Assembly (NCBI GenBank): GCA_000499405.2
Contig: HG738139.1
Coordinates: 13,948,183 to 14,012,182 of the forward strand
Length of the DNA: 64,000 nucleotides
Direction of reading: 5' to 3'
DNA from: Onchocerca volvulus
Taxonomy: Eukaryota > Nematoda > Chromadorea > Rhabditida > Onchocercidae
The number at the start of each line of letters is the position of its first letter. Position 1 is the stretch's first letter. A program made the translations under genes and the position numbers. Shown piece after piece: positions 27,961 to 42,141 of the stretch. The notes under the pieces are model-generated. The model made no database searches, was not told the origin of the DNA, and saw nothing but the letters and a program-made list of their open reading frames with translations.

Positions 27961-28117
27961 ATGGGTAAAAAAAAGCGAAATCATGTGCAGAATGCTGTAG
28001 AAGTTTCGTCAGTACCATCTGTGAGCACTTCACCGCTTGTCAGACAAGTTACGTTTGATAAATCTTCGATGGAATCCAGGTGAATCATTTTTACCCGTAA
28101 CTTTTCTCGTTGTATGC

Positions 28118-28150
<33 letters not shown>

Positions 28151-31100
28151 AAATAATGAAATATATTTTTCCTTTCGGCATTATTTATTGAGTGAATTTA
28201 TATTTCAATTTACTATTAAAGTGTGCTTAATTTACTAATCCATTATGAAACCAAAGGAGAGTTTGACAAGTGATTTATTTTGGCCGAGTTTTTGGTCATC
28301 AAAATCATGACTTTTGTCTTTTTTTGCTGTGGTTCTGAAGATTTACAATAAATTTAAAGAAATGACAGCTTATTGTTAGAAATTATTCTGCATTTTAGAA
28401 TACTAAATTCATAATAATTTTATAATAGTTTCAGTACTAGAGATTTTTTTTGTTTCAAAAAAAGGAAAAATAAAAAAAATCCATTAAGTACTTAGTTATC
28501 AAATGAAGATATTATCCACAAAATGGATCTTCCTGCTATCAGCGATGATACTTTATTGAATTTATTTGCGCTAAAAGGAACGATTTCTATGCTTAAGAAA
28601 GTTAATAAATGAATGAACTTGGAAGTGAAGAATGTCAAATGTTTTTGTTGAAATATTTTGTTAAAACTCATTTATTGCTTCTGATACTTTCCATAAATTT
28701 GGAAATAGTAATTTTATGCATTTCTTCAGTGAATATTACATAAAACCGAGCGGTAGAGGTTTAATAACAAGTCCATCTATTGGAACATTAAACAGATTAG
28801 AACGACAGAAAATTGTTCTTTGGAAGAGGCCCTTTCAAACAATTCATTATGCTGTTCGTGAAATGTTACAATTACTGGCCGAATTCATCATTTAGTATGT
28901 TTGTTATTGAAATTTCAGAAATAATAAGACGTTCATTTGAAACAAATTAAGATGCCGAAAGAAGCAGTATTTTAAATATGTATAAATAGATACATATAGG
29001 CTAGTGTAGATCATTAAACTTCTTTTTTTCTGCCGTCTTTATATCTGTTCATCAACTTTTTCAAATAATTATTTTTGTTCCATTTGGGTGTTATTTTCAG
29101 TTTATGGCAGCACAAAGCTCATATATTGTTTGTTTTGTTACTGTGTGCCGTTGGGACATATATTTGTCATATTCCTGGCATTCATCAAAAATATATCCAT
29201 ATTTGGAAAATTAAATTATTACGATGTTTTTATTGGATTGGTTTGGGTATACTATCATCTATTGGGCTTGGAACCGGTCTCCATACATTTATATTATATC
29301 TTGTGAGTCCTATCCTTACCTGTTAGCTATCGTTTAATGGAGAACTATACAGAGAAACACTGAAATAATTTTTTACTTTTAATATATTGTGACGTGCATC
29401 CTAAAAAATAGAATTTCAAGCCAGCAATGATGGATGTGTATTTAATAAAAGATTCATCAGAGAAAAATCGGAACTCACATTATAGCTGTTGTTTCAACTG
29501 TTATTTATTTCGCTGATGTGTTTGAAAATTCATAAGCTTATAGGGACCACATATAGCATCAGTCACAATGGCGGCTTATGAATGCAATTCACTAGATTTT
29601 CCTGAGCCACCATATCCGGACAGGTTCTAGCTTTAATGATTTATCAAACAGAGGTAAATTTGCGGAAATTGCAATATTTATACTGCTCTATTTTATAAGA
29701 TGAAGTGATGAAGATAAACAAGCGAATAGAAATATTCTTTTTTTTATTCCCAGTTTTTCCAAATTGTTATTGTTTTTTTTTTTTCCAGCATTCTATGTCC
29801 GAATGTAGAAGGTATCATGGAGACGGCAATAGTAACAGTGTGGTCGATAATGTCGAAAGTGGGTCGACCATAATATATAATTTTAATCAAGAAATGAATT
29901 TTTTATGAAATCATCTGATCGCATTATAATTTACTTCAGGTACGTATTGAAGCACTCATGTGGGGAGCTGGTACAGCACTAGGCGAATTACCACCTTATT
30001 TTATGGCGAAAGCAGCCCGAATTTCCGGTGAAGAGCCAGATGATGAAGAGTACAGGTATATACTGTTTTATTAATTGAAATGTTTTTTTGTTGACAGTCG
30101 TATGAATTTTGGGCATTTTATTTTACCTGTGGGATTTTCAGAGAATTTCTAGCTTACATTAATCGACATGGACCCAAAGCACCCACATTTACCGACAAAT
30201 GTAAAGAAGTAATGGAAAAAGCAGTCACTAGACTTGGATTTCTTGGCATTCTTTCTTTCGCTTCAGTAAGCATTTCCTTGTCTTAAGTTTTTATTGTCTT
30301 ATGGTTGATTTTCATGTACGATAAACTTTTATGAGGACTTCTGAACTTTTTGATTTTTAGTTTAAGGCTTCAAGAATTTCTGAATGGCTTTTCAGTACGA
30401 TAACTAAGAAGATAAAAGTTTGAGCTGAGACTACATGTGTTGCTCACTTTGTAATATTATCCTGCAGATTTGCTACTTTTTAACATATTTTTTCTTTTTT
30501 TTTTTTAGATACCGAATCCGTTCTTCGATTTAGCTGGTATAACTTGTGGACATTTTCTAGTTCCTTTTTGGAAATTCTTTTTGGCAACTCTCATTGGAAA
30601 AGCCATCTTCAAAATGCATCTTCAGGTATCCTCTTTTTATGTTGCTATCTCATTTTTTTTGATTGTTTATTAGTACGTAACAGTTGATATCATGTGCCTG
30701 ATGTTCATTCGGACTTCCTAATTGTCTTAAAATTTAGATGTTTTTCGTGGTGTTGGCTTTCAGTGAAAATACAGTGGAGCATCTTATAGTTCATTTGAAG
30801 TTAGTCTTTTATTACAAAAAAAATATTTTTTGATTTGATAGTGTTTTGCATATTTTAACTGATTGCATACAATAAAAAAAGTTTCTTTCATTGCTTTTTC
30901 TGATGTGAGAAACAATTTTCAGAAGAATTCCAGTATTTGGCGTACGATTTCATCAGAAATTGATGGAGTATTTAGCATTTCAGAAAATTAAGCTTCATAA
31001 AAATGGATCCTCACATATTGAGGTAATATTTGTCAATTCATTCACTAAGCTTGATAGGAAAAAGTGAACTTTTTACTTTTTTCTTAATGGATCAGTTTAT

Positions 31101-31411
31101 CTTCTCGTGAGAAAATCATAGTTGTAGAGATGGTCTGAATCAATCAACTACACTGCTTACCGGAATTGAAACGAATGACGTAGTTCCGTTTGTCAATCGA
31201 TAATAGTAATAATAATAATAAGTGTGTAAAAGAATCAAACATGTAAAGAAATTCTATTAATTTAATCATATTTTAGGACAGCACCATGCTTCAAAAGTGT
31301 GCTTCATTCATGGTTACTTCTATGATAATATGGTTTTTGCTTTCCATAATCAATTCACTAGCACAAAGCTGGCATAAACGACTTTGTAATGCAAAAAAGA
31401 AGACACATTAA
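27961..31411 (+). CDS. epg-3: Vacuole membrane protein 1 (EPG-3-like)
   Basis: Eleven exons: 27961-28079, 28730-28894, 29101-29302, 29544-29623, 29789-29858, 29940-30055, 30142-30265, 30509-30625, 30738-30799, 30923-31022 and 31277-31411. Phases agree, giving 429 aa (human VMP1 is 406). Nearly every exon matches the family: [13 protein letters not shown], then [90 protein letters not shown], and the last helix before SLAQSW. VMP1 is a polytopic ER membrane protein with a VTT/DedA-type domain and phospholipid scramblase activity. It acts in autophagosome formation and release of ER-autophagosome contacts. The basic, Ser/Thr-rich first exon is cytosolic. The exon joins are well supported throughout. 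Confidence 0.95.
28117..28145. repeat. TA microsatellite in VMP1 intron 1
   Basis: A TA run of about 29 bp inside the first intron. Confidence 0.9.
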
Positions 31412-32891
31412 TGGTTTATAGAAGATTTTGTTATCCAAATGTTTTATTAAAGAATTTTCACTTATGCATGGATTACTTATATTTATATGTTAAATTAGCT
31501 GTTTCTTTGTTTAATTTATTAGTTGTTAATGTTTCTCTTTTCTTTCAGAACTACAACATTCAATAAATATATAAGATAGAGTTGATATTTCTCCTTTCAT
31601 AACATTCAGTAAGTACATAAGAAGACAGATTAAAAAATGCGATTTCATGTATTGAGGGTAGCAAATTAAGAATGTAGAAAACATGGGGATATGTTAAATC
31701 ACATATATTTCGCGCAGATTATGGCTTTGTTTCGAAATCTAACAATAGATTAACATTCTTTGACTATCTATCTGGCTTGAGCTTAATCTTTTTTCTCAGG
31801 GAATCGGATTTTTCTTTTTTTTTTTTTGTTTTTGTTTCTATTCAATTAGTATGATTTGGTTTTATTAAGAACATATTTCGAGTTCATTTGAGCCAAAGTG
31901 GTTTTGTATTAGAGTTGACTGAGGGTGTTAAAGTTATGAATGCTTTTCGAAAGACCTGCTTGATATCCAATAGTATTTTAGTAATTTGCTTTGTTTAGCG
32001 AGCGTGGTGATGATTTTTTGCAAGATGTGAATGCCATTATCATGTGATTTTACGTAATTTATTTCAGATTCCTGATTTTGTTCACCGGTTTGATGAATTT
32101 TCTTTGTTATTGGGAAGAGATTTATAAAATATGTTGATCTTGGTAGATCTTCCATCATAGATAGGAAAACATTTTTTTTAAGCTGGGAACGGGAAGTAAT
32201 TTAGTTGAGATTTGCATTGATCCAAAACGTCTATTTTCAATTTTTTTTTTTTCTTTTTTTTTTTGTGATAAAAGTTTAAAGACTGTGATTAATTTCCGTA
32301 AAATTATTCTCAAAACTAGACGACGAATATTTTTCATATTTCATGCATAGAAGAAGAAGCTTTAATTTTCATCTGCTCTAAGTGGAAGAAGCAAATCGGT
32401 GTATCCAAAAGCGCATTAAGTCTTTGAAATCATTGTTGGCTGTTTCCTCGATCGAATCTTATTGTTTATGGAAAAAATATTGATTAGGTATGCAAAAATA
32501 TCAAACAATATCTAGAAAGAAAAATAAAAAGTTTATAAAGATGAAATGTGTTTGAAGTACTCTCTACTTCAAAACGTATGACAATAGACTGATTTAAAGT
32601 AGTCATAAAAGCATAGAATGACGATAAATTCTTGACTACCGTAAACCAAATTTGTTAGGAATAGCACTTATAGAATAGAAATAGGAAAAATCTTTGTAAT
32701 CCCTTTTGCTACACTTATTTCTTCTATCATTTTAAACTAATATTGGTATTTTTCATTGTCTTAAAATTGCCATCTTCTTTACGTTACGCTTCATTGCGCT
32801 TCAAAAGAAAAAAAAAAAAAAACATTGTTTTTGATTTGAATTTCGCTCGCCCTTCAACCAAGACTCATTGGGTTTTCAAGTCTTCGTTACT
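31412..32891. other. VMP1 3' UTR and region upstream of GAD
   Basis: AT-rich with T-runs. An AATAAA-type signal at about 31561 may end VMP1. Minus-strand open frames at 31934-32337 are lysine/leucine runs without motif. GAD's promoter should lie in the right-hand part. Confidence 0.45.
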
Positions 32892-35800
32892 ATGCAGTCC
32901 GATATCAAAGCTCCCTCTACTGACTTATCCAAAACTTATGCCACAGGTATTTTTACTATTTTCTTGTCTTGATACTGATACAATATAATATCAGATATCT
33001 GAAGAAATAACACCAATAATAGAATGAAAATTCTGTTTTTCTGCTATATCTTTATAAATTTAGTACTAGCTAAAAATGGTCACGTTTTGCGTGGCAATTC
33101 AAGGAATTTATCAACTCACTTTTACCTGTCGCATAGGTAGAAAAAAAAAGTATATTTATATAAAAACACGCGCCTATTCAAATAAAACGTTGTATCAAAA
33201 TTTTAAAGCAATCGATGAAGAACTTTTGGAGATTTAAAATCAGCAACAAAAAACATTTACATTTTTATTTATATAAAATTGATATCTTAAAGTTCATTTT
33301 GAAGTGAATTTATAATTTGAATATTTGGTGTATTCATCAAATGGAAATGAATTCCACGGATTTTTTTCAGTTTACAACAAATTTAGATGAATAGCACCTA
33401 AAGAAAGCTAAGGAATAAAGATAATCTTTTGAAATTTATAAAATGATACATACTTTTCTTATAATTGATCACATTCTTAGATATCGAATAACTTGAAGCA
33501 AAGATTAAGTTTATCAATAAAATCCCAAATTTCTGTTTTTTTTTTTCTTCTCTTTAGCTTTTATCATTTCAATAATTCCAATTCAAAAATTCCAATTCAG
33601 TAAAATTTTTTCATAGATTTATTGCCACGAAATCAAAAAAACTGGAGTGGTACGAAAAAATTTTTGGAAGAAGTTGTTAAAATCCTCCTGGAATATATCC
33701 ACGAGGAAAATCAACGGGAAAATAAAATATTGAATTTTTATCATCCGGACGAAATGCAAAAACTTATCGACTTGAGTATTCCGGATAAACCATGTACTCT
33801 GCAAGAGTTGCTTCAGGTGAACAATTGGATTCGAAATGAATGTAGTGAAAATTTCTTCATTAAGGAAGAATTGAAGAATATTAAGTGAAAATAAATCAAT
33901 CTTCCATCCTTGATTCTAACTTTTGTTGCATGTGAAACATTTCTAGTTATGAATTCCTAAGCAACTATTTCGATAATCATATAAAGAATTTCTGTGAAAC
34001 TAAAAAAGGTTTGTTAGGATTGTCGAAATGTATTGAGTCTCGGTGTTCGAACCGGACATCCGCGCTTTTTCAATCAAATATCCTGTGGACTTGATTTGGT
34101 ATCTTTGGCTGGCGAATGGTTGACCGCTACTGCTAATACTAATATGTACGATTTCAGTGTGTATTTCGTAAAAAATAAAGTAAACCCCACTAGTAGTACT
34201 AAGGATTTATTTTCCAAACAAATAAAAAAATTTACTGTTAGTAAAAGTCATTTGACAATTAAAAAAAAAATAGAAATCAATTGTTTTTCCGCATCAAAAG
34301 TATAAGAAATTTCGAAATATTGCAGAAAAAACTCATATTACCTTGAACGATTGTATTTGGTTTTTTTTTCTTTATTTCTAGTTTAATTTGTCATAAATTA
34401 ATAATAATTGCTAACCTTCAATTTCAGCTTATATTGTCTTTTCATTATTCTTCCTTAAGATTTTAGGCTTATATTATTTGAAATTAATTGTATCCAAAAT
34501 TATAATATGAAATTTTGGAAATATTTTCACAGGTTTACCTATGAAATCGCACCGGTCTTTATTTTGATGGAAAAAGAAGTTGCGAACAAAATGGCTGAAC
34601 TGATCGGTTGGCAGAATAGCGATGCCATTTTTGCTCCGGGTATACTGTATTTAATTATGAGCTTTTGAAGATACTTGTATTCCTTAAGATCCTTCAATAT
34701 TCTTCTTACTCTAGAAATTGCTTCAAATAGAATTCATGTTATTGGCGAAAAGTGTCTCGAATTAGAACTTTTTGAAGCACTAAATTGAGTCTTTTCGAGC
34801 TGCTTCTTCCAAAAATTTAATGCAATTTTTCATACAGAATGAAAATGACGAAATATTCAAACAATGTAAATAGAAAGCGAATGAAAGTTTATAAAAGCTT
34901 ATTTGCTCGTAAATATTTATCGAAGAATTTTATCATCAAAATCAAAAGAAGAAAATGCTGAAAAATGAATGAAACACTCACAACTTTCTCTTTCTAATTG
35001 TTCCTTTGGTTACTCATTGCATTGTCTTCTATGGGACAAAATTTTTATGGCATACGATAGAATTTGTTGAATATGAAATAAACCACAAATGTTAAAAACA
35101 CTTAAATCTACGCCAATTTTCACTGATTGAAGTTAAACGGAAAACTTTCGTTATTATTTCTTGATTAATTCCATTCATTTATATCAATTGAAAATTTGTC
35201 ACAATATGCAGCTGAATATCATAATTAATTGAAATTGTTGAAATAAGCAAACGAAAATGAAATTCCCTTCTCTAAGCAAAAACAAGATATGCCCGTGTGA
35301 GAAAAATTAAAATAATGTTTATTCAATAGATGTAGGAAGTTAGGATTACATTAAAACATCGTCGCAGGTATAGCCCATGTATTGGATATCCTCATGAATT
35401 TTGTGATTCTGTATCAATAAAAGTGATAAATATGCTTGTCTCTATTATCCTCTATTTGTATAATGCAATATCTGTAGGAAATTCTATTCTTGAAATGATC
35501 AGGAAACAAAAAAAGAACATGCAGAATATGAAAATTGCAGGTGGTGCTATCTCGAATTTGTATGCGATGAATGCCGCACGTCATGCGCGTTTCCCGAGAT
35601 GTAAACCACTTGGACAGAGTGATCTACCAGTTCTTTGCGCCTTCACTTCCGAGGATGTAAGTAATACATCATTTCAGCACTTCAAATGTAATGACAAGAA
35701 CATTTAACACAACTGACGATTAAATGACAAAGTGAAAAAAAATAGAATGGTTAATGTATGGAAATGTGACTTCTTTTAAGAGAAGCATTTATAGAATTTT

Positions 35801-38800
35801 ATTCAGAATACTACCACAAATGCTATGTTGAATAATTGAATCAATTCTTAATGAAGATGAAATTTTACATAATCTGTATTCATTTTATAGAGTCATTACT
35901 CAATCAAAGGAGCAGCAGCAGTAATGGGTATTGGTACCGATAATTGCTTCAATATTCCGACGGATCCTTGCGGACGAATGATACCTGAGGCACTGGAGAA
36001 ACGTATTGTAGAATGTAAAAGAGCCGGTAATATATCCTTCTATTATATTTTTGTTATTAGCTAGATTCGACCGCGCGCAGCGTATTTTATAAAAAAAAAA
36101 AAAAATGTCAATGTTCGTTTGTTCCACTTATGAAGGTGCAATGCAGGGCGGGAACAAAAAATTCAGTCCGCCGATGAAGGCATGGTGTAGGGCAGAGTCA
36201 AAAAATTCAGTCTCATTTACTTTTAGTTGTCACGGACATGAAACGTGAAAAAAAGTATGTTTAAATAAAAATACGCGCCAATTTGAATGCAAGGTTGTAT
36301 CAAAAAAATTTGAAAATAATCGGTGGAGAATTTTGCAACATTTTGTAAAGAGCATTTGCAATTTTATTTTTATTTATCCAGATAAAAATAATAGTGGACA
36401 AAACTGATATTGTGATATCTTCCTGTTTGTTTGTCATTTAACTTTTATTTAACGCAATATCATTTGCTTAGCATTATTGTTTTTAATTTAGTTATAAACA
36501 AATATTAATTAAAATTTTCAGGTATGGAGCCATTTTTTGTTTGTGCAACTGCTGGAACAACAGTATATGGTGCGTGGGATCCGATACCGAAAATAGCAGA
36601 TGTATGCAGTCGCCACGAAATATGGCTTCACGTTGATGTTTGATTTTTTGAAATTTTATTTGGCCTATCTAAAAATTATTCTAAATTTATTCTAAATTAA
36701 TAGCACCATATTTAAATATCTATTCTAATGAAAGAGAATATGTCTTTCAATACACATTTTATTGTATTGCCTAAAATTTAATTCTCATTTCTTAGTCAAA
36801 TATGATTGCTACTTTTCTTTTCTCTTTATTTAAGAGATGAAAGCAAGATTTCGTAATATCACAAGTAACTCTGAAAAGATTTGATCAAAGCTTTCAATTA
36901 AAAAACAAAAATTTTTAGGCAGCTTGGGGTGGTGGTCTATTACTGTCACCGGAACATCGTTATAAACTTGATGGTATAGAAAGAGCTGATTCGGTCACTT
37001 GGAATCCTCATAAATTAATGGGAGCATTATTACAATGTAGCGCCTGTTTCATTAAAAAAGAAGTAAGCATTTCCAGAATTTGAAATACATATTCTTCTGC
37101 AATTTTAATACAATAAGTAACAAATGAATCTTTTCTTTCGGTTGGTCATTTCTTCATAAAACATCAAAGATTATATATTTTTGAACAGCTGTAATATTTT
37201 GAAAGATTGTTCAAAAAATCAATTCAAATCAATTCATATAATTTAAGGGTCTTTTGTTCCAAACTAATCAAATGTCAGCCGATTATTTATTTCAACAAGA
37301 CAAGCCTTATGATGTTAGTTTCGATACTGGTGATAAGGCGATGCAATGTGGTCGGCACAATGATATTTTCAAACTTTGGTTAATGTGGAAATCAAAGGTA
37401 CATATCTCTCTCAGTAAATTTAATACATATGTCAAAAATGCTAATCTGTGTAATAGATGTAAAATGAGACTATCTTACCGTATCACCGTTATTTCTCTAA
37501 GTTTTATTTACTCCAAATTTATCGATTAGAATTTTCATTTTCCAATACAAAAGATGATGAACATCTTGTATTCATATTACTATCATTTAGTATATCGTAA
37601 AAGTCATACGTTACAATTAATCTAGTTAAAAAAATTCCGACCTCATATTTCATAGTAAAACTAAAATATTAAATTTTCTATTCTCTCGCTCTTTTAAAAT
37701 TTTATCTTCAACAGTGAAATATTAATAGTACAATAAATTATGTTATCAGTTAGTTTATTTCTCTCTTCAACTGTGAAAGTCATCCAAAGATTTCGAAACA
37801 TTGTTGAATAAAAAATTAACAAAATTAATGAAGTTAAAATTTTCAATCTTCGAAAAAGAAAAAAGCTGTAAATTTTTGCTTGAAAAAAAAAAAACTTTTA
37901 ACAAAAGCAAACGTGATAATGGGATAAGCATTTGTCAAGCTAATCTGACTTGCAACTTCAAAAGAAACGATTTACATTCGAAATATTATTTTGTAAAATT
38001 CTGACAGATTTTAAAATGTTACCAAATCGGGAACAAGTTTACCTAAACTTGACAAGTTTAAAAGCCAAGTTTAAAAGCCTGGAATGCGATATAATACTAT
38101 TTACTGAGACCGAGAAAAATCTGTATGTTGAACGGAAACAATCAATATGAGTTAATTCTGTGAACTTTTGATATTGCAAGAAATATGTTTCAAATCAAGG
38201 GTATGACGGGATATAGTCGACAAATCGATCGACTGATGGATCTCGCAGCATACTTTACAGCTCGAATTCGAGAAACTGAGGGTTATGTATTGGTTGTCGA
38301 TCCGGTAAGTGACAATTGTCAAGATTTTTGAAAACTGCTCTTTAGAAAAGGTTAAATTGATACATTTTTTTTTTCTTTTTTTTAATGATAGAACTTTCAA
38401 CAAGAGTACACAAAGTTTTTTGAACTTACCAACTGTTCAGTAAATACAAAAGCTCAATTTCACATCTTTATAATAATCAATCACAAGTTGTTAATTTTTC
38501 TCGTAATAAAATGTTTGTTTCGTACAGCCGGAATTTTTGAATATCTGTTTCTGGTATGTTCCACCAAAGCTTCGAAATTTGGAAAAAGCTGAACGAACTG
38601 CTCGACTGGAAAAGGTTTGTTTGATGCGATGACAAAACATTTTATGCTCGCTTATTTAAAATCGATCATAAATTTTTTTGACAACAATTAACATACTACT
38701 GCAGTACTCTACCATGATTGCTTATCCATTTTTTCTTTTTTAATTTTTCGATTTTAACAACTTCCTCTTTTAATGGAAACTTCCTCGTTAATTATTGCAA

Positions 38801-39328
38801 ATTTAATTCGATTTGTTTCTCGGTTTGTGTCTGAATTGATCTCCATGAAAAAAAAAAAAAAAAAAAAAAAATTGGAAAATTTTTTTATTCTTTCTGGTCG
38901 AAGGAAATTTTCCAATCAGTATAAAATAGAATCGTAACCTTAAAGAAATTCGTAATATTTGAAATCTGACTTATATTGTTTAGTTGATTGTTTTATAAAC
39001 GATTGGAATTCAACGATCAGATCAGTATTTTTGATAGAATTTGTGATGTAATAAATGTCAACACTGCGCAAATCTTCATTCTTTCAGTCGTGAATTATTC
39101 TCAATTTTATTTTTTCTATTTCATTTCTGATATAATGAATTGAATTTCTTACAGGTTGCACCAAAAATTAAAGCAAAAATGATGGCACGTGGAACAACGA
39201 TGGTTGGCTATCAACCAGATAAACAAAGACCCAATTTTTTCCGAATGATTGTTTCAAATCCAGCAATCACTAAAGAAGATCTTGATTTTCTGATTAAAGA
39301 AATTGTATACATTGGTGATCAACTTTAA
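32892..39328 (+). CDS. unc-25: Glutamate decarboxylase (GABA synthesis)
   Basis: Twelve exons: 32892-32946, 33617-33816, 34018-34145, 34533-34639, 35541-35656, 35891-36026, 36522-36637, 36919-37062, 37248-37397, 38200-38304, 38528-38614 and 39155-39328. Phases agree, giving 505 aa, like worm and insect GADs. The enzyme converts glutamate to GABA with pyridoxal phosphate. Markers are [92 protein letters not shown] and TWNPHK, whose lysine (about residue 318) forms the Schiff base. The catalytic-loop tyrosine follows in [20 protein letters not shown]. The 18-residue first exon is inferred: it ends in phase 1 and supplies the G of the conserved DLLP codon. A GGTTTTCAAG acceptor-like sequence precedes its ATG. 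Introns 1 and 6 hold Helitron-like insertions. Confidence 0.94.
33066..33283. repeat. Helitron-like repeat, copy D (GAD intron 1)
   Basis: It begins CTAGCTAAAAATGGTCACG and a TTTTGCGTGGC hairpin arm, followed by AACACGCGCCTATTCAAATA, an ACGTTGTATCAAAATTTTAA block and the terminal ATTTACATTTTTATTTATAT segment. Confidence 0.7.
36059..36385. repeat. Helitron-like repeat, copy E (GAD intron 6)
   Basis: It begins near CTAG at 36061. It carries a left segment ATGTCAATGTTCGTTTGTTC and a right side with ATACGCGCCAATTTGAATGC, an AATCGGTGGAGAATTTTGCA block and the terminal TTTTATTTTTATTTATCC segment. Left and right ends are inverted relative to each other, as in copy F. Confidence 0.7.
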
Positions 39329-40824
39329 TTTATTTTGACTTAATTCCATCGTGTGTATTTTAACTAAAAATTTTTCGAACCATTTTCTTATCTATATTTT
39401 AAAGTAATCATTTTTGATTTTTAACAGATTTTATTTGAAATTTGAGAAATCATTTCAACATGTGTAATCATTGGATCTGTTTGGAAGTTGAGTTTTAGAG
39501 ATAATCTTAAATTCATGAAAATGATTATTTTGATTTTTAAAATGTAATATGAAATAGAAAAGACCAACGAATGATTGAATCCTGTTTCATATATTCTAAA
39601 TTGAGGTTGCTAGTGGCAAATTTCTGTAGCCTGTTAAAAGTTGAATTTGGAAGTTTTAGTATATTTCAAACATAGAACTGTTAATCTATGACCATTTCGT
39701 TCGGTGTTCACATGGAGAATCTGAGATTTTTGTATCATATTTTTTAATCATAATGAGATTTTGCAATATTTACGCAAAATTCTGTATACTTTCGCTAGTC
39801 TGACTGTTTCGATCATAATTTTAAAAAGAAAAAATTTTTGAAAACTAAAATAATCTCAACGAAACTGATAGATAATGCATTAAGCAACTATTCATCCGAT
39901 AAACATTGTAGCAATTGAAATTCCAACATCGGTTCAGAATTTCTTGTCATTTTTAAATTTTCAAACCATTTATACCCCTTAATTGTCTCTCTTTTTGTAA
40001 ATGATTTCAACAAATTCTAACTTTAATAAAGTTCATGAAATAGATTTATAAAATCCTCTGAATTTTTCTATAGATTATTGATGTAAATGTAGAAAAAAAT
40101 CTGAAAGTTTTCGCTTTTTAAATGTAGAATTTGGATTTTCAATAAAATCTTCATCGATGTCTATGATTTTCAATTTCAGAATATTCGAAAATTTAAATCA
40201 AAAAACAATATATAGCAAAAAATGGATGAGATCATATTAATTATAAAAGACATATCGTAATAATCGTTTAAATGCAACTTAAAAAAAAAACACCAATAAA
40301 AATATCTATTTGTAAATTATTAGTCGGAATAAATTCCGGCAATGAAACTAGAACAATAAAATCCTGAACTTTTTTGCTTACTTCATTTCATATTCGTTAG
40401 TAGTTAAATTATCTCTATTGTGGAGTCAGCTAAATAAATGTCATTTTTACATTTTTATTAGATATTTATCGTTTGAAAGCTTATTTACGGAGTTAAAATG
40501 AGTTTTTTTTTTTTTTTTAAATATCAAACAGATACTATCGCTTTTATTCTAAATTCGCATCTTTCATTTGACATTTATTTTATATAATTGACATATCTTG
40601 AAATAATTATTCCATCCAAGAAGTTCCAAAAGTATCAACTGATGTTCAATCGGAGCGAGAATTTTTCGGACAAGCTGAAGATTTCTGATTGCTCTTTGCT
40701 CTTTGTAGAATAAAAGAATAAAAGTTCCAAAAGTACCGACTGATGTTCAGCAATTAATTCGAAAAAAAATTCAAATGATATGTTGTCCAATTTACGAAAA
40801 TAAAGCGAATGAAATAGGTTCAAT
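39329..40824. other. GAD 3' flank, no gene seen
   Basis: AT-rich convergent intergenic stretch between GAD (+) and the next gene (-). The AAGTTCCAAAAGTA...TGATGTTCA sequence occurs twice (about 40621-40645 and 40722-40750). Confidence 0.5.
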
Positions 40825-42141
40825 TTACGAAAATAAAGCGAATAAAACAGGCAGTAAAATTGACAATGGTGTGTAACGTAAAATAACGGAATTTGACCGA
40901 GTGATATTGGCAGTCCAACAACAAAATTTGGAATTGCCATTAAGCAACTGTTTGTGTCGTAATCGATCCCAGGAATGCTCAAAACGAAAAGCAAAAAATT
41001 GATTATTCGACTTTTCGGCATCGCTCATTGTCCATAATCGGATGAATCGTTGCGCTGCTGTGGTCAACATAATATAAGTTCGACAACCAGCATAAGCATT
41101 CATTCCGATTAAGCTACAAATCGGTTCCTGAAAATATGATACAATTTTGATTTATAAATTTAATTGCAATCATGGAGTTTTTTTGAAAATAATATTTTTT
41201 ATGATAATTCGAGAGCAAAAAGAAGATGAATGAAAAGATTTTTTGGCCAATTAGCATTGGAAAAATTTTGCACTTTGTAAAATAATTTATAGCGAATAGT
41301 AGCTGCAAAATACAAGCGAAAGTTTTTCATACGTTTGTAATTTTCAAAAGCCAAACAGATAAATTTTGTCTGATGTGGAAAACTTAAAAGCAATAGACAA
41401 ACGGAAGAGGAGTATAAAGATATCAATTAAAAATGATAAATCATTGATCATTAGAGATCGGAGAAAAAAAAATTCCTCAACAATATCGTAAAAGAATTTG
41501 AGTGAACAACAAAGTTACTATTACTATATGTATTTACGTAAAAATATATAGTATTGAATGACATTTTGCTTAAATTGAAAAGCAATTAAGGATTCAGAAA
41601 AATATGGAAACATTCGGGAGTCCTGAATGACTAAAATAAGTGATGCCGAATTTTTCTCAGATTTAAAAAAGTCAATAAGAAATCATCTTCAAATCCATCT
41701 TCTGAAGTTTCCGGGAATATTGTATGAGAAATCAAATTGTTTATTATATTTATTTATTTCTTCATTGGACACAAATAATCATTTATTTTATAGCAATAGA
41801 AATCTCACCTGAGCACATTGACAACTTTTTAAAGTTCGGTCAATTTTTAGTTTACTATCCCAAAATCGAACATATCGTCCTTCACAAGTACCATGACATG
41901 AGTATGGATTACAATCACCAGGAATATTAGTCTGACATTGTTCGGTCTCTAATGATCGTGGCTGTGATTGTACTCTGGAAGAGCTAAATTCTGGTGTAGC
42001 TGAAGCTATAAGGAGTAAGTTGAGAAGGCTCAGCCAAATTGGTGATAGAACTATTAGAAATACAGGCGGTCGAGAAGTAGAAAGGTTGGAAAAGTTGTTG
42101 CAACAGCGGTGGAACAGCCGTGCAATTGTTAACTTCAACAT
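40825..42141 (-). CDS. Unrecognised Cys-containing secreted or anchored protein
   Basis: Two exons, 41809-42141 and 40825-41127, join in phase 0 across a CAG/GTGAG donor and a TTTTCAG acceptor to give about 211 aa. Residues about 25-50 are strongly hydrophobic (PPVFLIVLSPIWLSLLNLLL), a signal peptide or type II anchor. A cysteine-rich segment follows (EQCQTNIPGDCNPYSCHGTC, later KSCQCAQEPICSLIGM) with a YAGCRTY segment beyond it. The protein ends in a second hydrophobic tail, LSILLPVLFALFS, with no charged residues after it, reminiscent of a GPI-attachment signal. I recognise no family. It may be lineage-specific. The start is uncertain because no clear trans-splice acceptor was found and an overlapping frame lies just upstream. 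Confidence 0.55.
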
